Assembly (NCBI GenBank): GCA_947446815.1
Contig: CANFGT010000007.1
Span: forward strand, 1-64,000
Length of the DNA: 64,000 nt
Direction: 5' to 3'
From: Acidimicrobiaceae bacterium
GTDB lineage: Bacteria; Actinomycetota; Acidimicrobiia; Acidimicrobiales; Ilumatobacteraceae
Every line of letters starts with the position of its first letter. The stretch's first letter is position 1. Both the position numbers and the translations under genes were made by a program. The notes beneath the pieces are model-generated. The model had not been told where the DNA came from. It saw only the letters and a list, made by a program, of their open reading frames with translations, and searched no databases. This document shows, piece after piece, positions 36,556-45,759 of the stretch.

Positions 36556-37958
36556 TGGGCAACCGCCGTCACAGGGATAAGCGTGCGCTTCGTCACGCGA
36601 GCTTCGAACTCTTCACGGAACAATGTGAGTGCTGAGTGCACTGGTGCATATGCCGATGGTCCAACGAAACAAATGGTGTTCATGCGGTATGGGAACGGCA
36701 CAGCAGTAATACCGAGTTTCTCGTTAGATGCATGAGGGAATGCGCCGGGGCAGATCGATTCGCCCACTTCAAACATCTGGTCGAGGTCTGCATCGGTTCC
36801 CTTGCCATCGACGACACGAGACAAGATGCGCTCCAACCAAGTGCCACCTTCACGACAGGGCGTGCACTTTCCGCACGACTCATGTGCATAAAAACGCGTG
36901 AGAGTGAGTGCTGCGCGAGGAATATCCGTTGTGGAATCCATCACCATGATTGCGCCCGAGCCAAGCATTGAACCTGCAGGTCCCACTTGACTTGCTTCAA
37001 AAGGAAGATCAAGTTGATCGGGTGTGAACCATGGAGCAGAACCGCCACCAGGAACAAACGCCTTCAGTTCATTTCCGTTACGAATGCCTTGGCAGAACTC
37101 TTCTCCGTACAACAAGTCACGGAATGTGGTGATGCCGTTGATGATTTCGTATACACCTGGACGCTTGACATGACCCGACACGGCGACCATACGCGTGCCA
37201 GGTGATGTTGCTGTTCCGATTGCTGTGTACGCCTCAGCACCATTGCGCAACAACCACGGAAGGTTGGCCAAGGTTTCAACATTGTTCACGATGGTCGGCT
37301 GACCATACAGACCAATTGCGGCGGGGAAATACGGAGGCTTCAGACGCGGCATGCCACGGTTGCCTTCAAGACTTTCAATCAACGCAGTTTCTTCACCGAC
37401 GACATACGCGCCTGCACCCCAGTGCAACACGATGTCGACAGAAAACTTTGAACCGAGAATGTTCTTGCCTACATAACCAGCGGCGTATGCCTCATTTAGC
37501 GCTGTAGCAATACGCTCCTGCGCAAGTGCCATTTCACCACGGACGTAGAGGAAGCACTGTGAAAGACCAGCGGCATAACAAGCGATGAGGCAACCCTCGA
37601 TGAGTTGATGCGGATCGCGCTCCATGAGCAAGCGGTCCTTATAAGTGCCTGGCTCTGATTCGTCACCATTGACAACGAGGTAACGCGGCCAAACACCTTG
37701 AGGCGTGAGTCCCCATTTGTTACCTGCAGGGAAACCAGCACCACCACGACCAAGAACTGTCGCGTTCTTTACTTCGTCGTGTACTTCAGTAGCAGGACGA
37801 CCAAGTGCCGCGCGCAATCCGGAGTAACCATCTGTGGCGAGGTATCGCTGCAGTGTGTATGAGTCTTCGTATTCGAAACGTGATGTCACGATGCGTGGGC
37901 GATCACCTTCAATAAAGCCAGGTGCGTGTGGCCATGTGCCACCAGGATTGCTGGTCAT
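36552..37958 (-). CDS. nuoF: Complex I subunit NuoF (NADH- and FMN-binding)
   Basis: Oxidises NADH with FMN; 468 residues. GRGGAGFPAGNKWG is the FMN/NADH glycine-rich loop, NGDESEPGTYKDR is the NADH site, and ESCGKCTPCREGG plus a later Cys bind cluster N3. It overlaps nuoE and nuoG by four bases each. It marks nuo2 as the NADH-dependent complex. Confidence 0.97.
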   Translation of the reverse strand: MTSNPGGTWPHAPGFIEGDRPRIVTSRFEYEDSYTLQRYLATDGYSGLRAALGRPATEVHDEVKNATVLGRGGAGFPAGNKWGLTPQGVWPRYLVVNGDESEPGTYKDRLLMERDPHQLIEGCLIACYAAGLSQCFLYVRGEMALAQERIATALNEAYAAGYVGKNILGSKFSVDIVLHWGAGAYVVGEETALIESLEGNRGMPRLKPPYFPAAIGLYGQPTIVNNVETLANLPWLLRNGAEAYTAIGTATSPGTRMVAVSGHVKRPGVYEIINGITTFRDLLYGEEFCQGIRNGNELKAFVPGGGSAPWFTPDQLDLPFEASQVGPAGSMLGSGAIMVMDSTTDIPRAALTLTRFYAHESCGKCTPCREGGTWLERILSRVVDGKGTDADLDQMFEVGESICPGAFPHASNEKLGITAVPFPYRMNTICFVGPSAYAPVHSALTLFREEFEARVTKRTLIPVTAVAQ

Positions 37959-38569
37959 AGCGCAGCCTTTCCGTCAAGCCATGCAGGGCCTTCAGTGACA
38001 TCTTCTGGTGCGACAGCACCAACACCGCGATCTGCAGGAATGTGCTGACGAACGGATGCAACTGTTCCGTGAGCAGGAATCTCGCTGTTGAGCTCCCCGG
38101 CCTGCAGTTGATCAATCAGAGTGTCGAAATTTTCCGATGTAACCCGGTATCGGTAGCGGTAGTTCACTTGCAGACACGGAGCCTCTGTGCACGCTGCTTG
38201 ACATTCAGCTTTTTCCAAAGTGAAAAGGCCGTCAGAAGTTGTTCCGCCCATGTGAATGCCTAAACGAGATTCAGCGTGGTGCATCAGCTCTTCACCACCC
38301 ATCAGGGCACATGACATTGTTCCGCAAATATTGATGAGGTACTTGCCGACAGGCTCGAACTTAAACATCTCGTAGAACGATGCGGTGCCATACACCTCTG
38401 CGGAAGTTGCACCAACAAGTTCACCGATATGCGCCATTGCGTCGTTGGTGATATGTCCGTCTTGTTCTTGCGCAAGATGCAACAACGGAATCGTTGCCGA
38501 ACGTGGCTTGGGGTAACGACCGATGATCTCGCGAGCGAGACGGACATTCTCTTCAGTCAGGCGTGCCAT
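37955..38569 (-). CDS. nuoE: Complex I subunit NuoE ([2Fe-2S])
   Basis: 24-kDa thioredoxin-like subunit, 204 residues. The four ligands of cluster N1a are in CGTMSC and ECQAACTEAPC. N-terminal helices LLHLAQEQDGHI and VYGTASFYEMF are family-typical. The C-terminus has about 35 extra residues rich in Ala and Pro. The start overlaps the nuoD2 stop. Confidence 0.96.
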   Translation of the reverse strand: MARLTEENVRLAREIIGRYPKPRSATIPLLHLAQEQDGHITNDAMAHIGELVGATSAEVYGTASFYEMFKFEPVGKYLINICGTMSCALMGGEELMHHAESRLGIHMGGTTSDGLFTLEKAECQAACTEAPCLQVNYRYRYRVTSENFDTLIDQLQAGELNSEIPAHGTVASVRQHIPADRGVGAVAPEDVTEGPAWLDGKAAL

Positions 38570-39900
38570 TAGCGATCAACCTCTCCCAATACAGGGTCAA
38601 CAGATGAAATAACTGCAACAGCATCGGCAACGAGGCCACCACGCATCATGTGTGGCAATGCCTGAATGTTGACGAACGATGGTGCACGCATATGCATGCG
38701 ATAGGGATTGGAAGAACCATCAGACACGATGTAGCAACCGATTTCGCCACGAGGACTTTCGATACCCACGTACACCTCACCCTCAGGAACTTTGAATCCT
38801 TCGGTAAAGATTTTGAAGTGGTGAATCAGCGCTTCCATTGATTCATCGATACGTGCACGCGGTGGCGGCGTGACCTTTTTGTTCTGAATGCGGTAATCAC
38901 CAGAAGGCATGTGATCAAGAATTTGATACACAATCTTCATTGACTCACGAATTTCATTGAATCGAATTGCGTATCGGTCGTATGCATCACCGTATTGACC
39001 AACAACAACGTCAAACTCAACATCTTCATAACGCAAGTACGGCACGTCACGACGTAAGTCCCACGCAACACCGGTGGAGCGCAAGATTGGGCCAGTAGCT
39101 CCAAGGGCCATTGCCTCACGTGCGGTAATTGCACCAACGCCCTGCAAACGATCACGCCAGATGGGCTGACCGGTCATCAGGATGTCGTATTCCTCAAGAC
39201 GTGATGGCAAGTTCTCAAGAATGTTGAGAACGTCTTCACGCCAACCTGCAGGCAAGTCGGCGGCAACGCCACCAGGGCGAATGAAGTTGTGATTCATACG
39301 AAGGCCAGTGACCTTCTGGAAGAATCGCAACACATCCTCGCGTTCACGCCATCCGTACAACATCATCGAAACAGCGCCGATGTCCATGCCGTTTGTAGCA
39401 AGGAACAACAGGTGGCTGCTCATACGGTTGAGTTCGGACAGGAGCATGCGCATCCAGACAGCGCGCTCGGGAATGTCACCATCAATACCCAATAACTTCT
39501 CTACTGCAAGGGAGAAAACAAGTTCGTTGTTTAGTGGAGACAAGTAGTCCATACGCGTGACGTTGGTGCCGCCTTGCATATACGTGAGCGACTCACCGGT
39601 CTTTTCCATTCCCGTATGCAAGTAACCAATGATGGGCTTGCAACGCAGAACTGTCTCACCTTGTAGTTCGAGCATGAGACGCAACACACCGTGAGTACTG
39701 GGGTGTTGTGGTCCCATGTTGATGATCATTGTCTGATCTTCGGGAGCCTCTGTTTGTACTTCTGCCAACTTGGCTGCTTCGGACTCACTGAGTCGAAGAA
39801 CAGAACCAACTTCGCGAAAGAGTTCCTTCGCTGTGAGTTCACTACGCGATTGAAGTTCCTGGCCACCTTCATTGGTGCCAGCCGAAATGACAGTGCTCAC
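38569..39900 (-). CDS. nuoD: Complex I subunit NuoD (nuo2 copy)
   Basis: Quinone-site subunit, 443 residues from GTG39900, which overlaps the nuoC2 stop (GTGA); the frame runs further upstream without similarity. The canonical quinone ligands are present: His70 in GPQHPSTHG and Tyr119 in TRMDYLSP. The position of the NDUFAF7 target Arg is Thr96 (YLHTGMEK). It ends DPVLGEVDR as usual. An N-terminal extension of about 55 residues precedes the core. Confidence 0.96.
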   Translation of the reverse strand: MSTVISAGTNEGGQELQSRSELTAKELFREVGSVLRLSESEAAKLAEVQTEAPEDQTMIINMGPQHPSTHGVLRLMLELQGETVLRCKPIIGYLHTGMEKTGESLTYMQGGTNVTRMDYLSPLNNELVFSLAVEKLLGIDGDIPERAVWMRMLLSELNRMSSHLLFLATNGMDIGAVSMMLYGWREREDVLRFFQKVTGLRMNHNFIRPGGVAADLPAGWREDVLNILENLPSRLEEYDILMTGQPIWRDRLQGVGAITAREAMALGATGPILRSTGVAWDLRRDVPYLRYEDVEFDVVVGQYGDAYDRYAIRFNEIRESMKIVYQILDHMPSGDYRIQNKKVTPPPRARIDESMEALIHHFKIFTEGFKVPEGEVYVGIESPRGEIGCYIVSDGSSNPYRMHMRAPSFVNIQALPHMMRGGLVADAVAVISSVDPVLGEVDR

Positions 39901-40400
39901 GAGTTCGACCCCTTGAACTGAACAGGGATAAACCCAGCGTCGTAATCCTTGCGCAATGGATGACCATCCCAATCTTCCGGCATGAGAATGCGCGTCATGT
40001 CGGGATGACCATCAAAGGTGATGCCGAACATGTCGAATGTCTCGCGTTCGTGTGCTTCAGTACCTGGGTGCACATCAAACAAGGTGGGAAGTGTGGCGTC
40101 TTCTGCTGGAACCTGCACACGCAAACGAATGCGCTCGCGCTTGGTCAGTGACAACAAGTTGACTACAACCTCGAAACGTTCTGGTTTCACTCCTGCACCC
40201 ACTGTGCGGTTGGGTAGTGAGAGGTAGTCAACACCGGTGAGGTCAATACACATTTCAAAGCCGTCGTCAGTAAGAGCCTTCACTACTGCGACGTATTGAT
40301 CGCGACCAACGAGCAACACACGCTGTTCATGTGAATACACCACGGGGCAACCGTGCAGAGTCTCGACGGTTTGCTCCACTTGTTCCACTGCGTCACTCAT
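39897..40400 (-). CDS. nuoC: Complex I subunit NuoC (nuo2 copy)
   Basis: 30-kDa subunit, 167 residues. The signature ERETFDMFGITFDGHPDMTRILMPEDWDGHPLRKDY is complete. Shorter than NuoC1 and without the acidic tail. It is two bases from nuoB2. Confidence 0.95.
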   Translation of the reverse strand: MSDAVEQVEQTVETLHGCPVVYSHEQRVLLVGRDQYVAVVKALTDDGFEMCIDLTGVDYLSLPNRTVGAGVKPERFEVVVNLLSLTKRERIRLRVQVPAEDATLPTLFDVHPGTEAHERETFDMFGITFDGHPDMTRILMPEDWDGHPLRKDYDAGFIPVQFKGSNS

Positions 40401-40402
40401 GA

Positions 40403-40984
40403 TTACTTCGACCCGAGCGCGACAGAGATAGCTGATGGACCCTGGGCATCCAGCTCCACACCAGCACCACCATTGTTGGCTTCACGACGGCGCATGATTT
40501 CACCGTCTTCAATGAGTTGATGAAGAGTTTCGATTGCGTGGATGAGAGTTTCTGGCGTTGGCGGACAACCAGGTGCATACACATCAACTGGAACAATCTG
40601 ATCAACACCTTGCACGATGGCGTAGTTGTTGAACATGCCGCCACTTGATGCACATACGCCCATGGAGATAACCCACTTCGGTTCCATCATTTGGTCGTAC
40701 ACCTGGCGAAGAACGGGAGCCATCTTCTGGCTGACACGTCCCGCAACAATCATGATGTCGGCTTGACGTGGTGAAGCACGGAACACTTCCATTCCGAAAC
40801 GTGAGATGTCGTAGTGCGAGGCACCAGTGCCCATCATTTCAATGGCGCAACATGCCAGACCGAATGATGCTGCCCAGCTGGAACGAGAACGCGCCCACTT
40901 CACGAGATCTTCAACACGCGCAGTGATGAAGTTGTGATCGAGACCACCAAGGCCATCGTCAAGAACATTTTGCGCCAGACCCAT
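40403..40984 (-). CDS. nuoB: Complex I subunit NuoB (nuo2 copy)
   Basis: Cluster N2 subunit, 193 residues. The ligands are in [18 protein letters not shown] and [22 protein letters not shown] and [19 protein letters not shown] are the usual NADH-type sequences. The ATG abuts the nuoA2 stop. Confidence 0.96.
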   Translation of the reverse strand: MGLAQNVLDDGLGGLDHNFITARVEDLVKWARSRSSWAASFGLACCAIEMMGTGASHYDISRFGMEVFRASPRQADIMIVAGRVSQKMAPVLRQVYDQMMEPKWVISMGVCASSGGMFNNYAIVQGVDQIVPVDVYAPGCPPTPETLIHAIETLHQLIEDGEIMRRREANNGGAGVELDAQGPSAISVALGSK

Positions 40985-41454
40985 TATGCGGCCTTTCCGT
41001 CTTTGGTTGCACGTCCCTCTGAACCGACAACGCGAACGCTGCGTAATGGTTGCAATGCGGGTGCATCAGAAATTTCGCTGCTGCCATTGGCACGCTTCAT
41101 TGGGCCCCAGTCGAGTGCGCCACGTGCGATGACGTACACAAACGCGACGAAGAAGACAGCGCTAAACGACACCATCTCTAAGAAACCAAACGACCCAAGG
41201 AACTCGCGATCAACTGCGTATGGATAGGCAAAGATGATTTCAATGTCGAACATGATGAACAACATTGCAATGACATAGAAGCTGACGGGGAATCGTTCTG
41301 GTGGTTCACGACCAGGAACAATTCCGCACTCATATGGTGCTTCCTTTGCTGAACTTGGACGATTTGGCGCCAAGAGGCGCGATGCGATGAGGCTAAGCAA
41401 CCCAAAGAGAACGGCCAGCACCATCAATGCGACGATGGGGAGGTACTGACCCAT
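40984..41454 (-). CDS. nuoA: Complex I subunit NuoA (nuo2 copy)
   Basis: Three-helix membrane subunit, 156 residues, with [40 protein letters not shown]. The C-terminal tail of about 35 soluble residues is longer than in NuoA1. It begins four bases after the last gene of the bc cluster, so nuo2 has no room for a promoter of its own and belongs to the same transcription unit. Confidence 0.95.
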   Translation of the reverse strand: MGQYLPIVALMVLAVLFGLLSLIASRLLAPNRPSSAKEAPYECGIVPGREPPERFPVSFYVIAMLFIMFDIEIIFAYPYAVDREFLGSFGFLEMVSFSAVFFVAFVYVIARGALDWGPMKRANGSSEISDAPALQPLRSVRVVGSEGRATKDGKAA

Positions 41455-41457
41455 GGG

Positions 41458-42273
41458 CTATGCCGCCGTTGACTTCAGTGCAAGGTTCTTACGAAGAAGT
41501 ACTTCGCGACGATGCAAGACCCAGCAGAGCAGGAAGAAAATAATTCCTGATCCGATTCCGATGAGGAAACCAGGACGACGCCGTGCTCCCAAATCGCGAA
41601 TCATGACCACGTAGCGATGAGGCTTTGTGGTGTCCACCTGCACGCGTGCGGGTGCACGACCTGGTTCTGCGCGCTGTTCAACAACCGGAGCGATTTCAAC
41701 AACTGCATAGTGGGGAGTGTGCTTGAAAGCGAAGAAGTCAATGGAATTGCCAATCTTTGGCCAACGCTCGCCGCCCTTGTCAAACACATTGATTGCTGTG
41801 TATTCGCCAAGAACGAATTCCTTCGCTTCGACCTGAATGATTTCATCAGCGGAAGCAATGGCCTGTCCACGACCTGGGTCAGCTTCATCAAGAATCTTCC
41901 AACCGCCGTCGACCATTGTGTTTGATACTTTGGTTGCTGCAGCAGTTGCATCAAGTCCATCAATGTTGATTGAACTATCGACCACATTCGCTTGATCAAG
42001 CAAAGCACCATCTCTCACAATGGTGATCGGACCTGCCGGTTTCCATGCAGGCATTGGCCCTTTCAGACCAATTCCGTAGATTGCCCAGGTTGCACACATG
42101 CACATCATCCATCCAGCAAGCGCTGTGATGGATACCAAGAAGCCAAGTCGCGCGCCGAGGTTACTTCCAAGCAACAAATAGGTGGAGCCCATGAGCACTG
42201 TGACGGCGATAAGAACAACGACGTACCCGCGGATCTCGGGTTGGAAATCGATGGAGAGTAAAGCAGACAACAT
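41458..42273 (-). CDS. Uncharacterised membrane protein of the cytochrome bc cluster
   Basis: Not recognised. 271 residues: three hydrophobic helices at the N-terminus (about 15-35, 42-62 with MCMCATW, and the segment before GIGLKGP), a soluble domain of about 150 residues, one further helix near 235-255 (FLIGIGSGIIFFLLCWVL) and a short basic tail. No cofactor motif is evident. Its position between the cytochrome c and nuoA2, with overlaps on both sides, suggests an accessory or assembly subunit of the bc complex or of a supercomplex. That is inference only. Confidence 0.75.
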   Translation of the reverse strand: MLSALLSIDFQPEIRGYVVVLIAVTVLMGSTYLLLGSNLGARLGFLVSITALAGWMMCMCATWAIYGIGLKGPMPAWKPAGPITIVRDGALLDQANVVDSSINIDGLDATAAATKVSNTMVDGGWKILDEADPGRGQAIASADEIIQVEAKEFVLGEYTAINVFDKGGERWPKIGNSIDFFAFKHTPHYAVVEIAPVVEQRAEPGRAPARVQVDTTKPHRYVVMIRDLGARRRPGFLIGIGSGIIFFLLCWVLHRREVLLRKNLALKSTAA

Positions 42274-43337
42274 CAGAGACCTCGCACGTATTGGACGATC
42301 AATTTAATTTGTTCATCGGTGTAGAGCTGTCCAAATGCAGGCATTCGACCGCTTCCCTGACCTTGCTCGCCGTAACGCTTACCAAGTTCAGATCCACCTC
42401 TAATGAAAGCAATCATGTCGGACTGGTTCGGGAACTGACGCACTGACGAACCACCCGTGAGGTTTGGTCCAAGTGCCCCGCCGCCTGTGGCTTGTGGATC
42501 ACCGTAGGACCAACCCTTTGTGTGGCAACGCGCGCAAGAGTACGCACCAGAGCCAAGATCAAGATTGAACATTGCCTCACCAAGTGAGCCATAAGTACCA
42601 GCGTCGACTTGACGTTGTGCTTCTGCAATCACGTCTGCATTGTTTGCTTTGGGCAACTTACCTTCATCACACGTTGGGTTGAATGAAGCGCGAACCTTCA
42701 AACATCCTTCTTGTGGAATCTGAATTGACTTCAAGTACTCCACCAAAGTGGTGATGGATTGATCGTTCATTGGGCCACCACCAATGGTGCCCCACGCCGA
42801 CATTGGCGAGAACGGACGTCCGTAGTTAAGGATGAAACGAATCTCATCTTCGCTAAAGCGGTAAAGAACAGTATTCAGTGCTGGAGCTTTCCAGTTCACT
42901 GCCTTCACTTCGCCAGTCTTTGGATCGGTGACTGCAAAAGGAGCAACACCACCGGTTCCCTTCATGCCGCCGTGACAACCTGCGCAGTTGAAACCACCGT
43001 CGGCTGTCGGAGCAAACAATTGTGAGCCCCAGTTAACGAAACGCTTTTCGAAACCAAACTTTGCTCCTGCTTCACGACCGGGTTCAAGAATCCAGTAGAG
43101 AGGTAGTGCAATGGTGATGATGACGAGGAACAAGAGACCAAGCACTTGCACGCGCTCAAGTCGTGAACCTTCGAGAACTTCGTCGTCGTAGTACGGCTTA
43201 CGGTTTGCTGCGAGTGTTTGCTCGGAGCCAATCTCGTCACGTCCCTTACGGATGTTGAGAATGCCGTACACAGCCCAGCCGCCAATTGAGACGACAAGGA
43301 TGAGCCAGGCAATTGATGTACTTGTTGCAGCAATCAT
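42273..43337 (-). CDS. Membrane-anchored diheme cytochrome c of the bc complex
   Basis: 354 residues. Two N-terminal membrane helices (about 8-28 and 63-83) are followed by two c-type heme domains outside the membrane: CAGCH at residues 118-122 and CARCH at 268-272. Likely axial Met ligands are in SPMSAWG and SGRMPAFG. It would take electrons from the Rieske protein and pass them on, in the role of QcrC in other actinobacteria, though the anchor is at the N-terminus. Next to the Rieske gene (two bases apart). Confidence 0.9.
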   Translation of the reverse strand: MIAATSTSIAWLILVVSIGGWAVYGILNIRKGRDEIGSEQTLAANRKPYYDDEVLEGSRLERVQVLGLLFLVIITIALPLYWILEPGREAGAKFGFEKRFVNWGSQLFAPTADGGFNCAGCHGGMKGTGGVAPFAVTDPKTGEVKAVNWKAPALNTVLYRFSEDEIRFILNYGRPFSPMSAWGTIGGGPMNDQSITTLVEYLKSIQIPQEGCLKVRASFNPTCDEGKLPKANNADVIAEAQRQVDAGTYGSLGEAMFNLDLGSGAYSCARCHTKGWSYGDPQATGGGALGPNLTGGSSVRQFPNQSDMIAFIRGGSELGKRYGEQGQGSGRMPAFGQLYTDEQIKLIVQYVRGL

Positions 43338-43339
43338 GA

Positions 43340-44188
43340 CTAGTGATGTCCTCCGGTAGATCCGATGCAGTGCGGGCCTTCAGCTTCTTGACCAGTGGTG
43401 TTCACACCAATTGCTGGACCAGCGAAAACCGAACCTGTGTCGATTGTGAGATTGCCATTGCTGATGGTGACAGCGAAGCGGTCCATTCCGCGAGGAGCGG
43501 GTCCGCCCTTCTTTTCACCAACACGGTTGTACTGCGATCCGTGACATGGGCATTCGAACCACTGCGAAGTAAGGCAGTTAGGAACACGGCAACCAAGGTG
43601 TGGGCACTTCTGATACAAAGCGACGATTCCGGACTGCATGCCCGTAAACACAGGAGCTTGATTTCCGTACACAGCTTTTGCCTTGCCAAGGGAACTCTTT
43701 GGATATTCCGTCACCCAGGCGCGTGCTTCAGACAAGTACAAGAAACCTTTGTTCTGACGAATCAACTGAACAACGTCATCTAACTTGCCAGCATTGATCT
43801 TTGAGCCAAAGCCGCCTTCGGCGCCCTTCCATAAAAATGCAACAACAGATGCACCGAATGAACCAACACTTGCAGCCATCAAAGTGATTGCAGTGCGGTT
43901 GAAGAATTGGCGACGCGAGACGCCAATTGCTTCAGGGTCTGGTGCAACGAATGGCGCAACTTCAACAGGTGCAGCCTTCACAATGTCAGTCGTGCGTGCA
44001 GCAGCCTCGACCTCACGGCCAGTTGCTGCTTCAGCACCCACGGTTGCTTTTTTGTCGCGTGAACGTGTCTCGCGCGACAACGAACCAGCGCCACGTACTT
44101 CCGTGCTGCGCGCCGTGGTTAACACCACGATCGCGCCGAACACGACCGCCGCAATGATCACGATGGCGATTACGAATCCGGTACTCAT
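43340..44188 (-). CDS. Rieske [2Fe-2S] protein of the bc complex
   Basis: 282 residues. A first membrane helix (about 5-24) is followed by a charged linker, then a Tat-like SRRQFFNR and a second helix (about 99-120). The Rieske domain has box 1 CPHLGC (Cys195, His197, Cys200) and box 2 CPCHGS (Cys213, Cys215, His216), so cluster ligands and disulfide are complete. The additional first helix and linker of about 70 residues resemble the multi-helix Rieske proteins of actinobacteria. It accepts the first electron of quinol oxidation. Confidence 0.93.
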   Translation of the reverse strand: MSTGFVIAIVIIAAVVFGAIVVLTTARSTEVRGAGSLSRETRSRDKKATVGAEAATGREVEAAARTTDIVKAAPVEVAPFVAPDPEAIGVSRRQFFNRTAITLMAASVGSFGASVVAFLWKGAEGGFGSKINAGKLDDVVQLIRQNKGFLYLSEARAWVTEYPKSSLGKAKAVYGNQAPVFTGMQSGIVALYQKCPHLGCRVPNCLTSQWFECPCHGSQYNRVGEKKGGPAPRGMDRFAVTISNGNLTIDTGSVFAGPAIGVNTTGQEAEGPHCIGSTGGHH

Positions 44189-44252
44189 GCCTTTACGTTC
44201 CTTGTTCCTTTGTCTTTACGTCGAATGTTGTGAGTTGTGGTCTTCTGTGAGA

Positions 44253-44948
44253 TCACAACTCGAAGAAAATTCCATCCCGCCAAGGGAAGGTGAAGTTGAA
44301 TCCGGGACCTCGGAAGAATGAGCCGATGATGACCAGTACTGCCCAGAACATCAGGAACAACGTCATCATGGATGTGATGAACTTGCGATCTTCCGGCTTG
44401 TTCGATGGGTTGCGGTCGAGATAAGGCGTCAGCATCAGAGCAAGAACACCCACACCAGGCAAAGTCACACCAGCAATCATTGGGTGGAACATGGTGAGCA
44501 ATTCCTGCAAACCGAGGAAGTACCACGGTGCCTTCGATGGGTTTGGTGTCTTGTTGAAGTCAGCTGCCTTCAACAATGGAGCATTCACAATCCAAGAGAA
44601 AACGAAGAGGAATGAAATCAGAGCAAGGCTTGCTACAAATTCCACTGCAAGAAGGTGTGGCCATGTGTGCACCTTGTCTACGGGTGCAGCCTTTGCTTCT
44701 TGGATTGAACCTGACTTAACAACTGTCAGTAATCGCTGGGTGTGCCCTCCAGGACCAGCGCCAACAGGCAAGCCTGCAGCCGGCGCTGCAGCAACAAGTG
44801 TTGCACCAGCACCCGCGGCCTTGGTGCGGTCGAGCAATGCGTCAGGAATACGGTCACCTGCCGGTGCCGCATCTCCGCTTGCTGCGCCAGCGGCCTTTTC
44901 ACGAGCAGCTTGTGCTCGCTTCAGGAGGTGTTCGGGGATTTCAGTCAT
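44253..44948 (-). CDS. Cytochrome b C-terminal subunit (subunit IV/PetD-like)
   Basis: 231 residues. Three membrane helices and the Qo-site loop identify it as the separate C-terminal part of cytochrome b, as in b6f complexes. The PEWY motif is replaced by APWY (KAPWYFLGLQELL). The first 80 residues are soluble, rich in Ala, Pro and Gly, and begin MTEIPEHLLKRAQAAR, repeated in weaker form at about residue 34 (RIPDALLDRTKAAG). The same start is found in the cytochrome c at 47049. The Shine-Dalgarno GAGGGAG precedes the ATG. Confidence 0.9.
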   Translation of the reverse strand: MTEIPEHLLKRAQAAREKAAGAASGDAAPAGDRIPDALLDRTKAAGAGATLVAAAPAAGLPVGAGPGGHTQRLLTVVKSGSIQEAKAAPVDKVHTWPHLLAVEFVASLALISFLFVFSWIVNAPLLKAADFNKTPNPSKAPWYFLGLQELLTMFHPMIAGVTLPGVGVLALMLTPYLDRNPSNKPEDRKFITSMMTLFLMFWAVLVIIGSFFRGPGFNFTFPWRDGIFFEL

Positions 44949-44965
44949 TTTTGTTCTCCCTCAGA

Positions 44966-45748
44966 TCAGAGCGGTCCGGAAATTCCGCCGTCCTTGCGGA
45001 CGCGCCAGAAGTGGATAGCCATGAAGATAACGATGACGAACGGAAGCATGAGTACGTGCAACACGTACCAACGCAACAACGTTTCGGAACCAATTTCGAC
45101 ACCGCCAAGAAGTACGAAGCGCACCTGAGAACCAATGACGGGTGAATAACCCATCATGTTGGTACCCACGGTGACCGCCCACAGTGCCAACTGGTCCCAA
45201 GGAAGCAGGTAGCCGGTGAACGAAAGAAGCAATGTAAGCGTGAGCAATACAACGCCAATAACCCAGTTGAACTCACGTGGTGGCTTGTATGCACCGTGGT
45301 AGAAAACGCGAGCCATGTGAAGGAAAACGCTGAGAACCATGAGGTGAGCGCTCCATCGATGCATGTTGCGCACTAGTAGTCCGAATGTCACCGATGTCTG
45401 CAGCGTTTGAATGTCTTGCCACGCGTTCGCACCAGTTGGTCGATAGAAGAACATCAAAAAGATGCCCGTCACGGTGAGCAAAATAAAGAGGAAGAAGCTG
45501 AGTCCACCTAGGCAGAGTGTGTAGCTCACCTTGACTGCGTGTCGCTTCACTTTCACTGGGTGCAAGTGGTACAGCACCGAGTTCATGATCACATACGAGC
45601 GGTTACGTGGGCTGTCCGTGTAACCCTTACGGAAAATTGATCCGGGTCGAAAGATTGAGTTCCACGCTTGGCTTCCTTGGAGTTGTTGTCCAATTTGAGC
45701 GGCCCGCTCTTTGAGCGTTGGGCGGGGGTTATCGAGCACTTTTGCCAT
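44966..45748 (-). CDS. Cytochrome b N-terminal subunit (b6/PetB-like)
   Basis: 260 residues from ATG45748 (an ATG two codons upstream is too close to the GAGGTG ribosome site). Four helices bind two b hemes: His130/His144 and His231/His246, that is 13 and 14 residues between ligands, the b6f spacing. Cys79 in YTLCLGGL aligns with the Cys of chloroplast b6 that holds heme ci, directly before the conserved ending FYRPT. TGYLLPWDQ is in place. Together with the separate subunit IV this is a b6f-type and not a fused bc1-type cytochrome b. Confidence 0.93.
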   Translation of the reverse strand: MAKVLDNPRPTLKERAAQIGQQLQGSQAWNSIFRPGSIFRKGYTDSPRNRSYVIMNSVLYHLHPVKVKRHAVKVSYTLCLGGLSFFLFILLTVTGIFLMFFYRPTGANAWQDIQTLQTSVTFGLLVRNMHRWSAHLMVLSVFLHMARVFYHGAYKPPREFNWVIGVVLLTLTLLLSFTGYLLPWDQLALWAVTVGTNMMGYSPVIGSQVRFVLLGGVEIGSETLLRWYVLHVLMLPFVIVIFMAIHFWRVRKDGGISGPL

Positions 45749-45759
45749 GTTCATTCACC

